Assembly: GCF_945859685.1 (NCBI RefSeq)
Contig: NC_079149.1
Coordinates: 4,933,118-4,997,117 of the forward strand
Reading direction: 5' to 3'
Length of the DNA: 64,000 nt
Source of the DNA: Eupeodes corollae
Taxonomy: Eukaryota > Arthropoda > Insecta > Diptera > Syrphidae
In this document: one piece after another, positions 49,015 to 61,560 of the stretch
Layout: each line of letters starts with the position of its first letter
How positions within the stretch are numbered: position 1 is the stretch's first letter
Notes under the pieces: model-generated
Seen by the model: the letters and a program-made list of their open reading frames with translations, nothing else
The model's database searches: none
What the model was told of the DNA's origin: nothing
Made by a program: the position numbers and the translations under genes

Positions 49015-49870
49015 AGTATTGGCCAGATGTTTTCTGTGATCTGACAGGTGGTGATGTTGTTCCACCAGGTGTTTGCCTTTTCATAGTGTCTTGCATTAGC
49101 AACAGTTTACAAGTAGCGATTGGTATGTCAGTAAGAGTCAAACGGGGTAGGATGGGCTGTGCTGTACCATTCCTAAAGAGTTCATCTGCCATACAGGTAC
49201 CTCGAATGTCTCTATGGTCCGGCATCCAGCAAAGGTCAATATTAAACTGTTGTTCCATTTCCATTAGAGATGATCGACAGTTATGGACTGTTATAGAGTT
49301 TGTAGAGACATAGTCCAGAGATTTGATAGCAGCCTGACTATCTTAGAAAATATGGATATCAGATGTTTTCTTTAAACACTACTTTTATCGCCAAAAGTTC
49401 CGCCTGGAACACGCTACAATGATTGGGAAAGCGGAATGAGAGACTTAATTTCAGTCGTTCAGAGTACACGCCTCCACCAACCCCTTCTTTTGTTTTTGAA
49501 CCATCTGTATAAAAATGGTGCCATCTTCCAGTAATGTCCTATACCCCCAAAAAGATCTGGGAGGTATAAACATCTGGAAATTTCTGTCGAATTGCAGTTG
49601 GGGGATGGTGTACTCTGCTTGCTTTGGAATTGATTCTAAATACCTAATAATTACGGAGTGGCCAATGTTGTTGTTAGTCCACTGCGACGAAGCAATGAGG
49701 CGAATAGCAGAGCTTGCAGCTATTTGTTTTCTAAATATGTGAAAAGGTTTTAAGTAGAGTAAGGTGTGTAGTGCCGCAGATGGGGTCGTGCGAAGCGATC
49801 CGCTTATACCTAGGCAAGCTGAACGTTGGACATAATTTAATTTATCTTGCCACACCGTACATTAAAATCG
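49015..49870 (-). pseudogene. Non-LTR retrotransposon relic (RT end and RNase H)
   Basis: The minus-strand frame 49855-49451 begins near LNYVQRSACLGISGSLRTTP, the well-known region following the RT domain in I/R1/LOA-type elements (QRxACLGITGAxRTTPTAAL). It runs toward a degenerate RNase H start (TIFIQMVQKQKKGLVEA). Frame 49264-49013 has LCWMPDHRDIRGTCMADELF, the RNase H motif WVPGHxxIxGNxxADELA. Stops and shifts separate the pieces. Probably different from the 43.5 kb element. Confidence 0.82.
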
Positions 49871-50029
49871 GTCTGATTACCGATGTGTGTAGCCAATGCG
49901 TGATAAATATTTATTTTAAATTTGAGATTTCGTTCAAATATGTTTACAACGTTTTGTTAATATTAATATTTTGTAAAGATGCAAAAAAAATAGACATTTA
50001 GGTCAACAAACATTAATATAAAATATAAG

Positions 50030-50410
50030 AAATTGTTCAATGGGTTAACAGTTCCCAAATAAAACAACTGTTCTTTGGTAAGTACTCTTCTGAAACAATA
50101 CAAAAATATAATTTTTAAATTTAAATAAGCTAAATTATCAAACAACAAATTTTGAAGAAAGTTTTATAAAAACCTATTGGGCCTTGTTTGATAAAACTTC
50201 AATTTTCGATTTAAAAAAAAAAAAACATTTATGTTATATAACTTCTGTTAAGTTTGGTCTTGAAAAAATTTGAAAAAGGTGCCTCACTTGAATTTGCTTA
50301 AATCGTCAATTTCCAAGTTTGAACTCAATCGACCCAATGGTTTAGGCAATAGAGAAGAAAACAGACACGAAATCACCGGACCCACATTTTTCGACTTCTC
50401 TACCATCGTA
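50030..50410 (+). repeat. Dispersed repeat family B, copy 2
   Basis: Resembles 37430-37790: cttctgaaacaatacaaaaa, caattttcgattta and caatcgacccaatggttta in the same order. Confidence 0.55.
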
Positions 50411-52585
50411 ATGTCATGTTTGATTAAAATCTCTCAAACTCAAAATGTTTAAACTGCGCTCCATTCGCTTATTGTTTCCTATTTTAATATGAAAACTTTT
50501 ATAGAATAATTAAAAAGAATTGGACAAATATCTTTGACGACAAAACATTGTTTTGTGCAGTTAACTCTAATTTTTCAATTCAACTTTTCAAAATCATAAT
50601 AATGAAACGCCTTTTGTTTTATTAAATTACCTGTTTTTTGTTAATGTTTAAAGTCCTTCATAAAATATACTTTTTTAAAGGTTTTTATTTGGATATTTGG
50701 TCCAAGGAAGTTTTGTGGATGGATCCTGAAACAAAAAGAAAAAATTGTTAAAAAATGTCATTGTTTTTTTTATTAATTTTGTATTTAAAAGAATGAAGTG
50801 AATAAATAGTTGTTTCAAAATAATTTAAATTCACCTTAAAAACGAGACTAAACAGTTGATTAAAAGTTCCTAAATGTCCAACATTTCAAACAAAATTTGA
50901 CCAAAAATGAACTAATCAAAAAAAATCCTTCCTTAAAAAATTATTCAAAATTATTTCCTGCAGCTTTTTAAGTAAATTTATCATCACTTTCATTACTTTT
51001 TATGAGCCCATTAATTATACCCTCAATGTTCTTTCAGTAGATATAAAATATTATATTCCTTTCCATTCTCCCTTAGGTATATCAGTCTTTTGAAACCTTT
51101 TTTGAAATGATCCGATTAAGGGATCCTTAACCTTTTCTTAAGGCATCGTATATCTCATTTTAACATCATCAAAAACAAAATGAATACCTATATGTAAGAA
51201 CTGGTTGTCGTCTTGTTGTTGTCACCCAATATCATTGCCATGTCCCATAAAGAAGTAACGCCACCGCCGCCGTAGCAGATTTCAAGTTTATCCGGAAACG
51301 CCATAGTACTTACAATATATATTCCATATTCTTCTGTGCCATTAGGGGAAATAAAAATGAGTTCAATATTCAAATAAAAAAGAAACATTCATTGAATTTC
51401 TTTGGGCTTTTAGGAGCCAAGCACAGTGGTGAGCTGTCACTGTGCTATGCAATGTGCTGTGCATCAACTTTCAGCTTTAGCTTCAGCTTCAGCTCCAGTT
51501 CGAGGCAGCTCCATATGTCAATGGCAAGTTGATCATTCAACTTTGAACTTGACATAAGTATATTATAAGAAGACGACAAGTTCATGCATTTGCTTTTGTG
51601 GTGGGTGACACTCTGACGTTTCTTGATTCTTGTTTAAGGCAATTTTGCCTTAATCTGGTTAAAAGACGATTGCTTAAATATTCTCACCACATTACCGACC
51701 TCGACAAAAAAGATACTCGTCGTACAATTTCTTTTATTTTATTTTGTTTTGTGTTTTTCCAACAAAAAAAACTTGAGCGCATAAATTAAATAAAAAGAAG
51801 CAAATCGCAGATTGTGACAGCATTATAATGCCATAAATTCAAATGTCATTTTGTCATGTTCGAAGTTCGAAACTAACATGAAGTATAGTCGAAGAGTCGA
51901 AGAAGACTTCGTGTGAGCTGGGAGTAAGATGTTTTTCATAGTTTGTTGAATAAGGGTGAAGTTTTGTTGAGAAGGCGAGGTGTTTATTGTTGCAAAAAAA
52001 AAACAAACGGAGTCTATTCTATTAGACCTGGAATTATTATAATTTGTTAGTTCTACTTCTTTTTGTTTTGTTTTTGTTTTTTTTTTCTTTTCAATTTTTA
52101 TCGATCAAGCGAATGAAAGGAAGACACAATTTCAAAAACTGGGACAGAGTTGCACTAGGACAGGAATATGGTTAAGTGATTTTATTGTTTATGGTAATTA
52201 GAAAAAAAAGAAACTTCATTTTGATTCTACCGCAGCACAGGTTCATTGATTTTTAATTCTCTGACATCTGACTTGACCATGATATAAATTCAATATTCAG
52301 GGAAAGGTAATGTCAATTTGATTGTTTTGACATTCATTTCTTTTGTAAGTGCAGATGACACAAAATTATGGAAATTAACTTTGCTTTTAATTTTGTTTTG
52401 AGGAATTAAATGCTTTTTGGAAGTCCTATTGTTTTTTTTGTATTATGACAAAAACGTGGAGAATAAAGATTGTTGGATTTTTTAAACTTATATTTGTAAG
52501 GTCATTTTGGAAAATATGTATAAACAATCAACTGACAATAATTGTGATAGAGAAAACTATCGTTCAATAGTGTTATTTCCTTGAA
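50411..52585. other. Non-coding region with short CAGCTT repeat
   Basis: No gene recognised. About 51470-51500 holds four to five imperfect copies of the hexamer cagctt. A GC-richer segment follows to 51540. Confidence 0.5.
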
Positions 52586-52960
52586 CAGAACAGGAAAATA
52601 GCGCTCCGTACCAAGCTAAAGTTGTTTGAGTCCAACGTAAAATTCGTGCTGCTATATGCCTACGAAACGTGGAAGTGCTCTGCAGGCATCTTGAGAAGGT
52701 TGCAAACTTTTGTTAACCGCTGTCTACGTTACATCCTGAACATCCGGGAGCCACAAACCATATCTAACGATGAACTGTAACTCAGCGCTGGGCAAACAAA
52801 AGTGGATGTTGACATCGCGCAGTGAAAGTGGCGCTGGATTGGCCATACATATAGGAAGCCAGACGACAACATGCCAAAGCAGTGCTTTCAATGGAAACCT
52901 CAAGGTAGAAGGCGGCCTGGAAAGCCAAGAAAAACTTGGAAATTATCAGTCATGAAAACA
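52586..52960 (+). pseudogene. RTE-type non-LTR retrotransposon 3' relic
   Basis: The plus-strand translation gives TKLKLFESNVKFVLLYAYET-WKC, RRLQTFVNRCLRYILNI, KWRWIGHTYRKPDDNMPKQC and FQWKPQGRRRPGKPRKTWK. These are the hallmark C-terminal motifs of RTE-like reverse transcriptase proteins (KLKLFNSNVKSVLLYGCETW...KWRWIGHTLRK...WNPQGKRKRGRPKxTWR). The frame is interrupted by a stop and at least one shift. Confidence 0.85.
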
Positions 52961-54489
52961 TTTCGAATTTCTGCAAATTTCAAGTGTGGAAGATGTTCAA
53001 AGTCTTTTTTTTTCGGAATAATTTGGTATTACAAAATAAATTTCCAGGAATATTTAGACGTCATTTCATTGCATATATTAAAAGCGAGAAAGAAATGAGT
53101 CTGGATATTTCTGATAGCACTGATTTATCAAGTCTTAAATTTCACCGGAAAAACTTCTGAAGGAAATGTTATCCACAATTTTTTCTTTAACTTTACAACT
53201 TCGTAAATATTTTTTCCAAATAAATATTTATTTTAAACAAAAAATTAAAAAATACCATATTTTGTCAGTTCTGATGATTACGATATTATCTTTATACCAA
53301 AATGTTTCCTCTTTACTCTTTGATTTAAAAGTCAATACAACAATAAACTTGATAATTTTGACGAATAATCAAATTCGCAAGAAACATGTTTTTTTTTTTG
53401 AAAATATCGTGTTATTAAAAAAGAATCTTAATCAGTTAAATTACCTTAAAAATAAAGCTATGTCTACAAAATAAAATTATAATAACGTAATAATGAAAAC
53501 GGGAATGTCTCACAATTATTATCAAACCAATTGTTTTATTATTCATTGACAAATACTAAAAAAGTAAATAAACATTTCTAAAATTTTACGTTAGTACTTT
53601 TCAAAGCAACACAATTTAGTATTTATACCTCAGAACAGGAAGATACCACTTATAATCTTATTAAAGAAAATTCATTAAACAACATTAAATACGATTAATT
53701 TATCAGATCACTCAGTAGGTATGTAGGTACCTATATCTATAAAAGATCTAAAAAGATATGTAAAAACTTCAAATGCAAAGTCCAAAGTTAAAGTAGTTTT
53801 TTCTTAATTATATGATACGAATATAATATCAGTTAAATACCAATTTGATTTATTGATAATTTAAATTATAATAATAACAATAGCAATACAAAAAAGTATA
53901 GTTTATCAAAAAAAATAATAATATAATCTTCTCAAAGAAATGATGCCATTCAACTTGACTTTTTAACTCTCTCATCACTTGATTGTTTTTTCTGCGAGAT
54001 TCAGATTATAAATTTTATAATGCCTCCAAACAGTATCAGAGCCCTATGTGGTTCATTATTTAGGTTTTAAGTTGATATCGTAAAGAGATTTTTTATATTG
54101 AAGCAGTTAAGGTCATAATTTATGTGAATTTTTAAGCTGAGCTTACACCATAACAAAGTTGATTTTGACATTTGGTAGTTCGTTAATAAAACAGCCCTTC
54201 AGCTTTTTTCTAAATACGATATTTTTTTCTGTTAAAATCCGTAGAATAATTTAAGCCACTGATAAGTTTTGACATCTTTTTGAAATCAACCTTACTAAAA
54301 ACATCCGAATCTATCGAGTGTGAAATCTTCAGCTGCTTTTTAAAATGTACTGCAAAACAAACAGCGACAATGCCTTCACTTGCTCAACAATAGGTTTCGT
54401 GATTTTACACTGAGTATGAAGGAAGCCTGAAGGTTAGAAAGTAAAGAAGTTGTATCCAAGCTCCTACAAAAATATCCATGATCGGTCAA
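52961..54489. other. AT-rich non-coding region
   Basis: No supported gene or repeat. The ORF at 53166-53474 has no domain and is AT-driven. Confidence 0.5.
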
Positions 54490-54765
54490 ATTTCACTTAA
54501 ATACATCCCAAACTTCTTAAAGAATAATACTGGCCAGAACGTTACAGTGATAGCTGTTGTGATAGCTAAAGAGCCATGATTATTGACTTTTTCGTTAACT
54601 GCTTTTGTCATCTTAGAATTGGTCTGCAAAATAGTGTGATTTAGGACTGTTTGACAGGAGGAATAAGCCCAAAATGATTGCCTACTTTAAGTACAAAATA
54701 TTGCGCCGATATACAGCCACAAATGTTGGAAAAAGTAGTTAAAAATTGGAGCTCCAGGTAAGCAA
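54490..54765 (+). pseudogene. mariner transposase relic (fragment 1)
   Basis: The string aatactggccagaacgttac (about 54526) matches the fragment at 60520. Codons 54708-54758 read DIQPQMLEKVVKNWSSR, the typical C-terminal end of mariner-like transposases. The middle, including the DDE core, is too decayed to read. Confidence 0.6.
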
Positions 54766-57184
54766 ATTTCATGTCAATTTCAAAACATCGTCAGTGTTCT
54801 ATTCCATTAAAAAGCTCTGTAACTCTTCTAAACACCCTTTGCTATTCAATTGACAGTTAAATACTTAACCTAACTTCAAAATAAAATGGAGAGAATCGTC
54901 ATCAATTAATACATATTTGACACTAGAAAATTCAAAATTGAAATACGATGTTTTGACTGTTCTTAAGAAATACAATGACAAACCCATGTTAGTTTTCATT
55001 AAACACCAGGACTATGGGTAGAGACCTCCCTTCATTTCCCCTATGTTGATTTTAATAGAACTTTTGTAGAAGAACTATAAAAGTTCTGATAACCACTATC
55101 GCAAATTTGTCTTCTTTTTTCTGTAGTGTTAAACTTGATGATATATTATTAACAATTTAATTGTACCTTAGAATGCAAATTTACAATGTTACTTGTCTCT
55201 TGATATTGTTTTGTTAAGTCTCTGTAATTATTTATTACTTATTTTTTTACTTTTACTGGAATTTTCCATAAAAAGCGTGCAAAGAACGTTTAATGGTTTT
55301 TTGTTGTAATTTTACTTGTAATTTACGACAATGTTGTTTTGTATCGGAGAGAAATTAAAGAAAAATTTTAGAATGCGAATAAAAGATAATGTGGTGCGCG
55401 ATTATCAAATGTTGCATTTGAATATTTTTACAAACGAAAAAACAATACAAATAAAAAGAATATCCAAAAAGAAAAACTACAGACAATGCATACAGTAATA
55501 ATAATTGAACAATTGGTGTAGGTTGTAAATTAACAAAAGATTAGATAGAGATTAGAGACGTTAAAGGCGGCGGCTGGCGCAGTGAATGATTATATTTTTT
55601 TTTCTAGAAAGCTTAATTGTCTGATAAGCATTTACAATATTATTTACAGTTGTTGTTTTAATATAGAGTTACAAACTTATTTACACATACGAAGTAGCTG
55701 AAAATAATTGTATTCCAATGAGAAAAATAAAATTTGTTGCTGTAGGTTAGTTTGTTTGTATAATTTCTGTAAAACAATCAGGTAAACAAAAAATTATACA
55801 AATTAAATTGATGTTCTTATCATCACTCATGTGTCATTGGTTTATCAGTTTTATAAGTTATAAAACATTGATAATGATAATAATGAATTGATATGCAATT
55901 TTGAAAAGTTATAATATGAAACTGAAAGATTAGTATTAATGGAGTGAATATTTAATAGTTTTGTTAATTTTTGTAATTTTTTTTTAATGTTTCAGCATAT
56001 CTATGTACGTTTAGATTTTTTTTTTTTTGGAGACTTAATTTGGGTAAGTTTTTATTTTTTACACTTTTGTTTCCAGGCAGTAAAGGGTGTTTTTTTAACT
56101 AAATGAAAATTATCAATGGTTTTTTTTATGTCAACCTTTTTTTATCGTTTTAAATCGGTTAACACCAGAGCAACTTTTCCTAACTGTGCAAATTCTCTTT
56201 TGAAAATATTAATCTGTGCGAGAAGTTCATAGAGCACTTTTTTTTGTTTACGATTTGTATACATTTGGCTAAAACAAGGCGACGTAAAAGTTGTATAAAA
56301 GTGCCTTTTATTAAGTGATTGGTTTATTTCTACAAACCAGCAACTCTTAAGCATTTAAAACCAATATTCAAACCATCGTTAATGTAATACTCCCGGATTT
56401 ATTGGAAAAACTAGTAACAAATTGGACTGATCGAATATTACTCGTAAAACATGTTACTCCTAATTGCTATCAAGTTTTCTACCATTCTACTCATTCCATG
56501 CTATTTAAAAAAAATGGCAACATATTATAAATGTTAAAATAATTGATAACAAACTTATGAACCGTCTTATTCAGATATCTGAATTCTAATGAACGAAATA
56601 ATTAAGATACGAACTAATCAGATAGTGTCAGATATCCATAAATATCCAATAACAGTAGGAATAAGATTCTATAAAGTGTCGACAAATAAATCGCGTTTTA
56701 GTGCCGTATTTTACCGCCACATTCTAATACGTGCCACCGTTTCCTTATTCATAAAAATTAATAAATAAAATAAAATTAATAAATACTTTATTCGGTAACA
56801 AAGGGCGCGTTTATAATGCTGTTGTAAATTGAACAAGGGATTTAAACGCGCTTTAAACAATTTTAGTTTGACGCAGGGCGTTTCTGGTGTTATGCAAATC
56901 AAAGTAAACAAAATGATAGTAATAAAGTTTTTCATCCAAATTTTTTGACAGTCACAATCACATTCACATTTCCTACAGAATTCTGTATGGCGTTCTTTTT
57001 CTTAACGTCTCGTTTTAAATAATAAACTTAATACGGTTATAAAACACGTTCGGTGTGCCAAAATATTTAATCGGATATGGTCCTTAGTTCTAGTGTGGAC
57101 ACAGCTTAGTTATTAACATGCTATATACTAGATCCGGGTATTTTGGTTTTCAATCTGGCAATACTTTTTCGAAATTGGTCTTTT
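54766..57184. other. AT-rich non-coding region
   Basis: No recognisable gene, RNA or element. Short ORFs at 56142-56354 and 56711-56935 show no motif. Confidence 0.5.
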
Positions 57185-57610
57185 TGACAGCTGTCACTTG
57201 GTTTATTCTCAGTTTAGTTGAACAGTTTTTGCAAATCGTAAAAAATAATGATTGGGTTGCGCGATAAACCACACAGCAAACGAAACAAACAATTGTTTCA
57301 AAAGAAACTTTTGGTTAGCGTTTGTGAGCCTGTGCTGTGGCCTCTAAGATCGTGCTATTTAAAACCACTGGACTATTTTGTGTGGGTTTATGTGAAGTCG
57401 CTTGTTTTCGAAGGTAAGTCCGAATCGATGAACGATTTAGAATAGAATATTTAGCACTCAAACACAGCTGGCCCAAAGTGGACAGTAAAGCAAAAAGTGG
57501 TCGAGATTTGGACTTCTCGGCTGGGCTGGAATATAATTGAGCCAGCCGCCTTGACCAATTATCCGAAGTGAATTTTAAAACGTAATGACAACCCCTTATC
57601 TTTATTATAG
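57185..57610 (+). pseudogene. mariner transposase relic (fragment 2, internally deleted)
   Basis: ORF 57248-57445 contains WPLRSCYLKPLDYFVWVYVK and SLVFEGKSESMNDLE. This resembles the mariner catalytic-domain segment WPPRSCDLTPLDYFLWGYVK; the third catalytic aspartate lies where this copy has Y (SCYL instead of SCDL). The leading tgacagctgtcacttggttt could be the 5' end of the element. The DNA-binding and first catalytic parts are missing. Confidence 0.72.
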
Positions 57611-60429
57611 TGCTAAATTCTTGGCCATAACATTAAACTATATTCGTTTTATTTCTTCTTGAATACCATTTGTCAGAAAAGAATCGCTAGTATGTTTTAA
57701 ATAGGGATTAATTTTAAAGAAGATAACTGTGCACAATGCTCAAAAAATTCTCAATATCAAAATGACTAGGAAAAAAGAGTTCAGTAAAGTATTTTACATT
57801 CTTGTTGTGCGGCTGAAAAAAATGTATTTTACTTGAAAGTATTTGACAATCGAGGTCAAAGGTAAACTGTCCGATACCTAAATATGAAAAATAAGAACTC
57901 TACACATTAGTTACAAAAAAAAACATTACGAACAAGTGATTAATACGAGAAGCCAAATATTAGAAAGTGAATATATTACCATCGCAAATCCTCGCGTTCG
58001 TTGGATTGATTAAATATGCCTGCATTTAAAATTTTTTGAAAAGGATAATATGATCCTCAATGAAAGTACGACTATATTAAAACAAAAAATTAGGTTATCT
58101 TACTTTAAAAAAATGTCACGACCAAATCAATAACAATTACCATAAAATATAGAGTTTAGTCTTTTGATTATATTTTGACATAATTATTATTTATAATTGT
58201 TAAAGTTTTATTATAACTCACTAAAAATAAAAAAAATAAATAAAAGATTGCGAACTTTTTGTTGATAAGAATAATTCCAGCAACGCCAAAATTCAAAGGT
58301 ACCTCCATGTTTAAGTTATTAACGCATTTTTGGTTCTCTAACCTTGACTTCAACTTCACTATCATTTTCATAAAGTAGACAAAAAAAAAATACGAATTTA
58401 TTTGATCTCGAATCGCAGAACGTAATAAAAAACATTTTATTTCTTCTTGCGCTGCGCTCCACTAGAATAAGTCAATAAAAAAATTGTTTTTCAATTTAAT
58501 ACCTCAATATTCCATCCACATTTCAACACTACAACTTTCACTCTTCATTTTGGCTTGATAAGAGAAGAATTATTATAAGCTTCTCAATATGTCTGATACT
58601 TCCCATTCTTAAAAAAAAAAATATGTATAATAATAATAATTAAAAGGGAAACCAACTTTTGCATAACCAGATAATTTTATTTATTTATTTTATTGTTTTT
58701 TTTTTGCCTCTCACACCGATAACGATAAAGAACAATGTTATCAATTTTTGCTCTTAGGTTTGTTTTATCTGCAAGTGATAAGAATTTGATAGACATAATA
58801 ATAATTCTAGGTAGAAGTATGTATATATTTATGTAGATACTTTATGGAAAAAACATTAAAACAAGAATTAACTTAAATACCTACTATTGTTATCTTAATT
58901 TATTGATTTAAGGGAATTTCTAAGAAATTGTTATTATCTCAATTTGCCGATAGTTGTACTTAAAAATCTTAAGAAATTACATAATTTGTATTGGAAGGTG
59001 TGTTAAAGCCGACCGACGGTGGTGGTGTGACGTCAAATAAATAAATAAATAAAGTGACATATGAACAGAAAATACAATTGTTCTTATTACACTTCTTTTA
59101 TTAAAATTTATCAACAAAATATTTCAAAAGAAAAAAAAAAAACAAATTAAACAAACAGAAAACAAAAGTGTCTCTCTTTTTGAAAATGTCTTATCAAAAG
59201 GAATTAGCAAACATGATCTTTGACTATGAAATCAGGTGAAAAGTTTCAAGCACGTTTTGGAGTTATTGACATTTGAAATAAAAAAAAAAAAGAAAACAGA
59301 TATTGTTGTTATTTGATGCTGGTTTATTGCTAAAACATAAATTCAATAATTAAAAATGTCTTCAAATGTTTATTATTGGATTTGAATTCTTATCGATAGA
59401 ACTTTTAAAATTTTCTAATACAGAACAATAATAAAAAATGTAATTTATTTTTAAATAAACTTATTAATAGATTAAGTGTATGTAAAAATAAATTAAAGGA
59501 AAAATATATTCTTTTTTGAAAATGAAAATTTATCAACAGTGAAACTAATTAAAATGCATACATTATGTATGTTTATAAATTATTTATAAAACATTCTTAT
59601 TTTTATTTTTTGAATATTTCGATGCATCATCAATTTCCCACATTTAATTAGCTGTGACATAAAACGCACGATATTCAAAACAAGAAATAAATTCAACGTA
59701 CAGACGAGTAATTAAATTAAATTAATACAAAAAAGTATTATTTGCAATTTATTTATAAACAATTTCAATTATAATTAAGTTTATATTGACAACATGTGAA
59801 GTCAAGAAGAAAAATAAATCTTTTCATTGGCAACATAACAAAAAAAATTGCTGTGAGGGTGGAAATGTATTCAAATTGGGAGAATTGAATTCCTGCAATG
59901 TAAACCTTTCTGGGAAAAACTATTCTTTAACTGTTAACTTAAGGAAGATTGCTAACTTCTGTAAGCGGGTTAGAAATAAAACTTTTATAACTAGTAAGCC
60001 ATTAAACTTTTCGTTTTCGTTGCTTTAATCGTTTTGAAAATATTGTTGAATAAACTACAATAGAAATTCTAGAAACAAACAATTTTACTTATTTATGCAT
60101 TAATAAAATTAACCTTCACATTTTAAGCAATTTTGTTAGTAATTAGTAAAAAAGTAAGTATTCAAAAATTATGCTCTTTTTGTAGATATAGAACTTTAAG
60201 TTGGCAACTATTTTGTCAGCTGCCAATTCATTCAAGTAGATTTGATTGAGAATTTAAGAACTAAAGCCAAAGGATCACTTAGGAAGGTTTAGGTTCAGTC
60301 AAACAAGATTACTTTTGGTTAAAATGCTCATTAGCGAATTTTGTTAAACGGTGGGGCTCACTTTTGGTCGAATAGAAACGGTGAAGCTCACTTTTCGTTG
60401 AATGGAAACGTAGTATTCAGAGTGATCCT
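57611..60429. other. AT-rich non-coding region
   Basis: No gene supported. A short (AAAT)n run lies at about 59035-59052. ORF 59786-60028 has no recognisable motif. Confidence 0.5.
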
Positions 60430-60960
60430 CAAGTGCACTTTGAGACACTTTAACTTTTTCAAAAAATGACTTCTGTGTGTTTTTTATGGGTTAGTGAACC
60501 AATCGGTCCGTACTTAAAAACGATACTGGCCAGAACGTTACAGTCTTGTTCATCAGTTTTTGTTCATGAATTGAAGAACCTTGACGTGCAGGAGCTTGGC
60601 TTCAACGAGGAGGTTTCGAGCAAAATATCACACATCTTGTTTGGTAACTACAGAGTTTTACGTTAGGGACCCGTGAGCAGGCCTTCGAAAAATAGCCCGT
60701 TGGCTATTTTCTGTGGGTATTTGTGATGTTGCTTGTCTACACCAATAAGTTTGAAATTGTTTAATACTTGGAAGACATTATTTACTACGTGATCGCCGAC
60801 ACATGGCCCCAAATTTTGGAAAATTCATCGTCATTGGATTCCCAGATTAGACAACGTCCATGCTAGCTGATGACGATGGAATATTTGAATGCCATAAGAT
60901 TATCTTTCCTATACAGAAATTCAAATTTTAAATTTTAAAAAAAAATCTTTTTTGTTTTAT
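60430..60960 (+). pseudogene. mariner transposase relic (fragment 3)
   Basis: It begins with VSEPIGPYLK...TGQNVTV-like sequence (60490-60545), a conserved stretch before the second catalytic Asp region. The further parts (LGFNEEVSSKI, then FCGYL, THGPKFWKIHRHWIPRLDNV) can be laid along a mariner transposase through several shifts and stops. Shares its nucleotide core with 54526. Confidence 0.65.
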
Positions 60961-61379
60961 TCCTGTTGAAAGTTCTGTGCCTCTAAAACAGCTTTTTTCC
61001 TGAGTTAATTTCATAAACAAAACATTAATTTCAATATGGTCCTGTTTCGTCTGCCGACGGTACCATTCCAAAACTTGGTTCTCTGATACAAATATTTATC
61101 TAGACATAAAACAGTACAAAAAATCCATACCAAAAAATATGCTTGTTACATTTTTGACTTAATGCACCAATGTTTTCTCCACATCTATTAACTTGTCTAA
61201 AAAAAAAGTATCAAAATCCTTTTTGATAAGAATTAGATGAGCTAAAACGCATTTCTTCAACTTCTTATCAAAACAATTACCTAGAGTCCCTTTCATCCTC
61301 TCCCAAAATGTTTGCTCCATTACAAAATAAGAACACTTTTAAGGACGTTTAAATAAAGCTATTCACTAAAATTCAGATG

Positions 61380-61560
61380 TGTCGAAATTTTGTTCGAAGT
61401 AATGCCTCTCACGTTTCGTAAGGCACTCAAACTGGTTCCATTGAGCTTAGGAGGAAGCCTTAAGATTAATGTAGTATCACAATGGGCCATTAAGCTGGCC
61501 TAAGAGTGTCCGTTTCCATCTTGGACAGCCACTTTAACCCAACCTAACCTAATGTCATTT
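61380..61560 (+). repeat. Possible non-LTR retrotransposon 3' UTR remnant
   Basis: A GC-richer patch ends cacaatgggccattaagctg, gcctaagagtgtccg and acccaacctaacctaatg. Such phrases are typical of the 3' ends of some fly non-LTR elements. No coding part is attached. Assignment is from memory and tentative. Confidence 0.4.
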
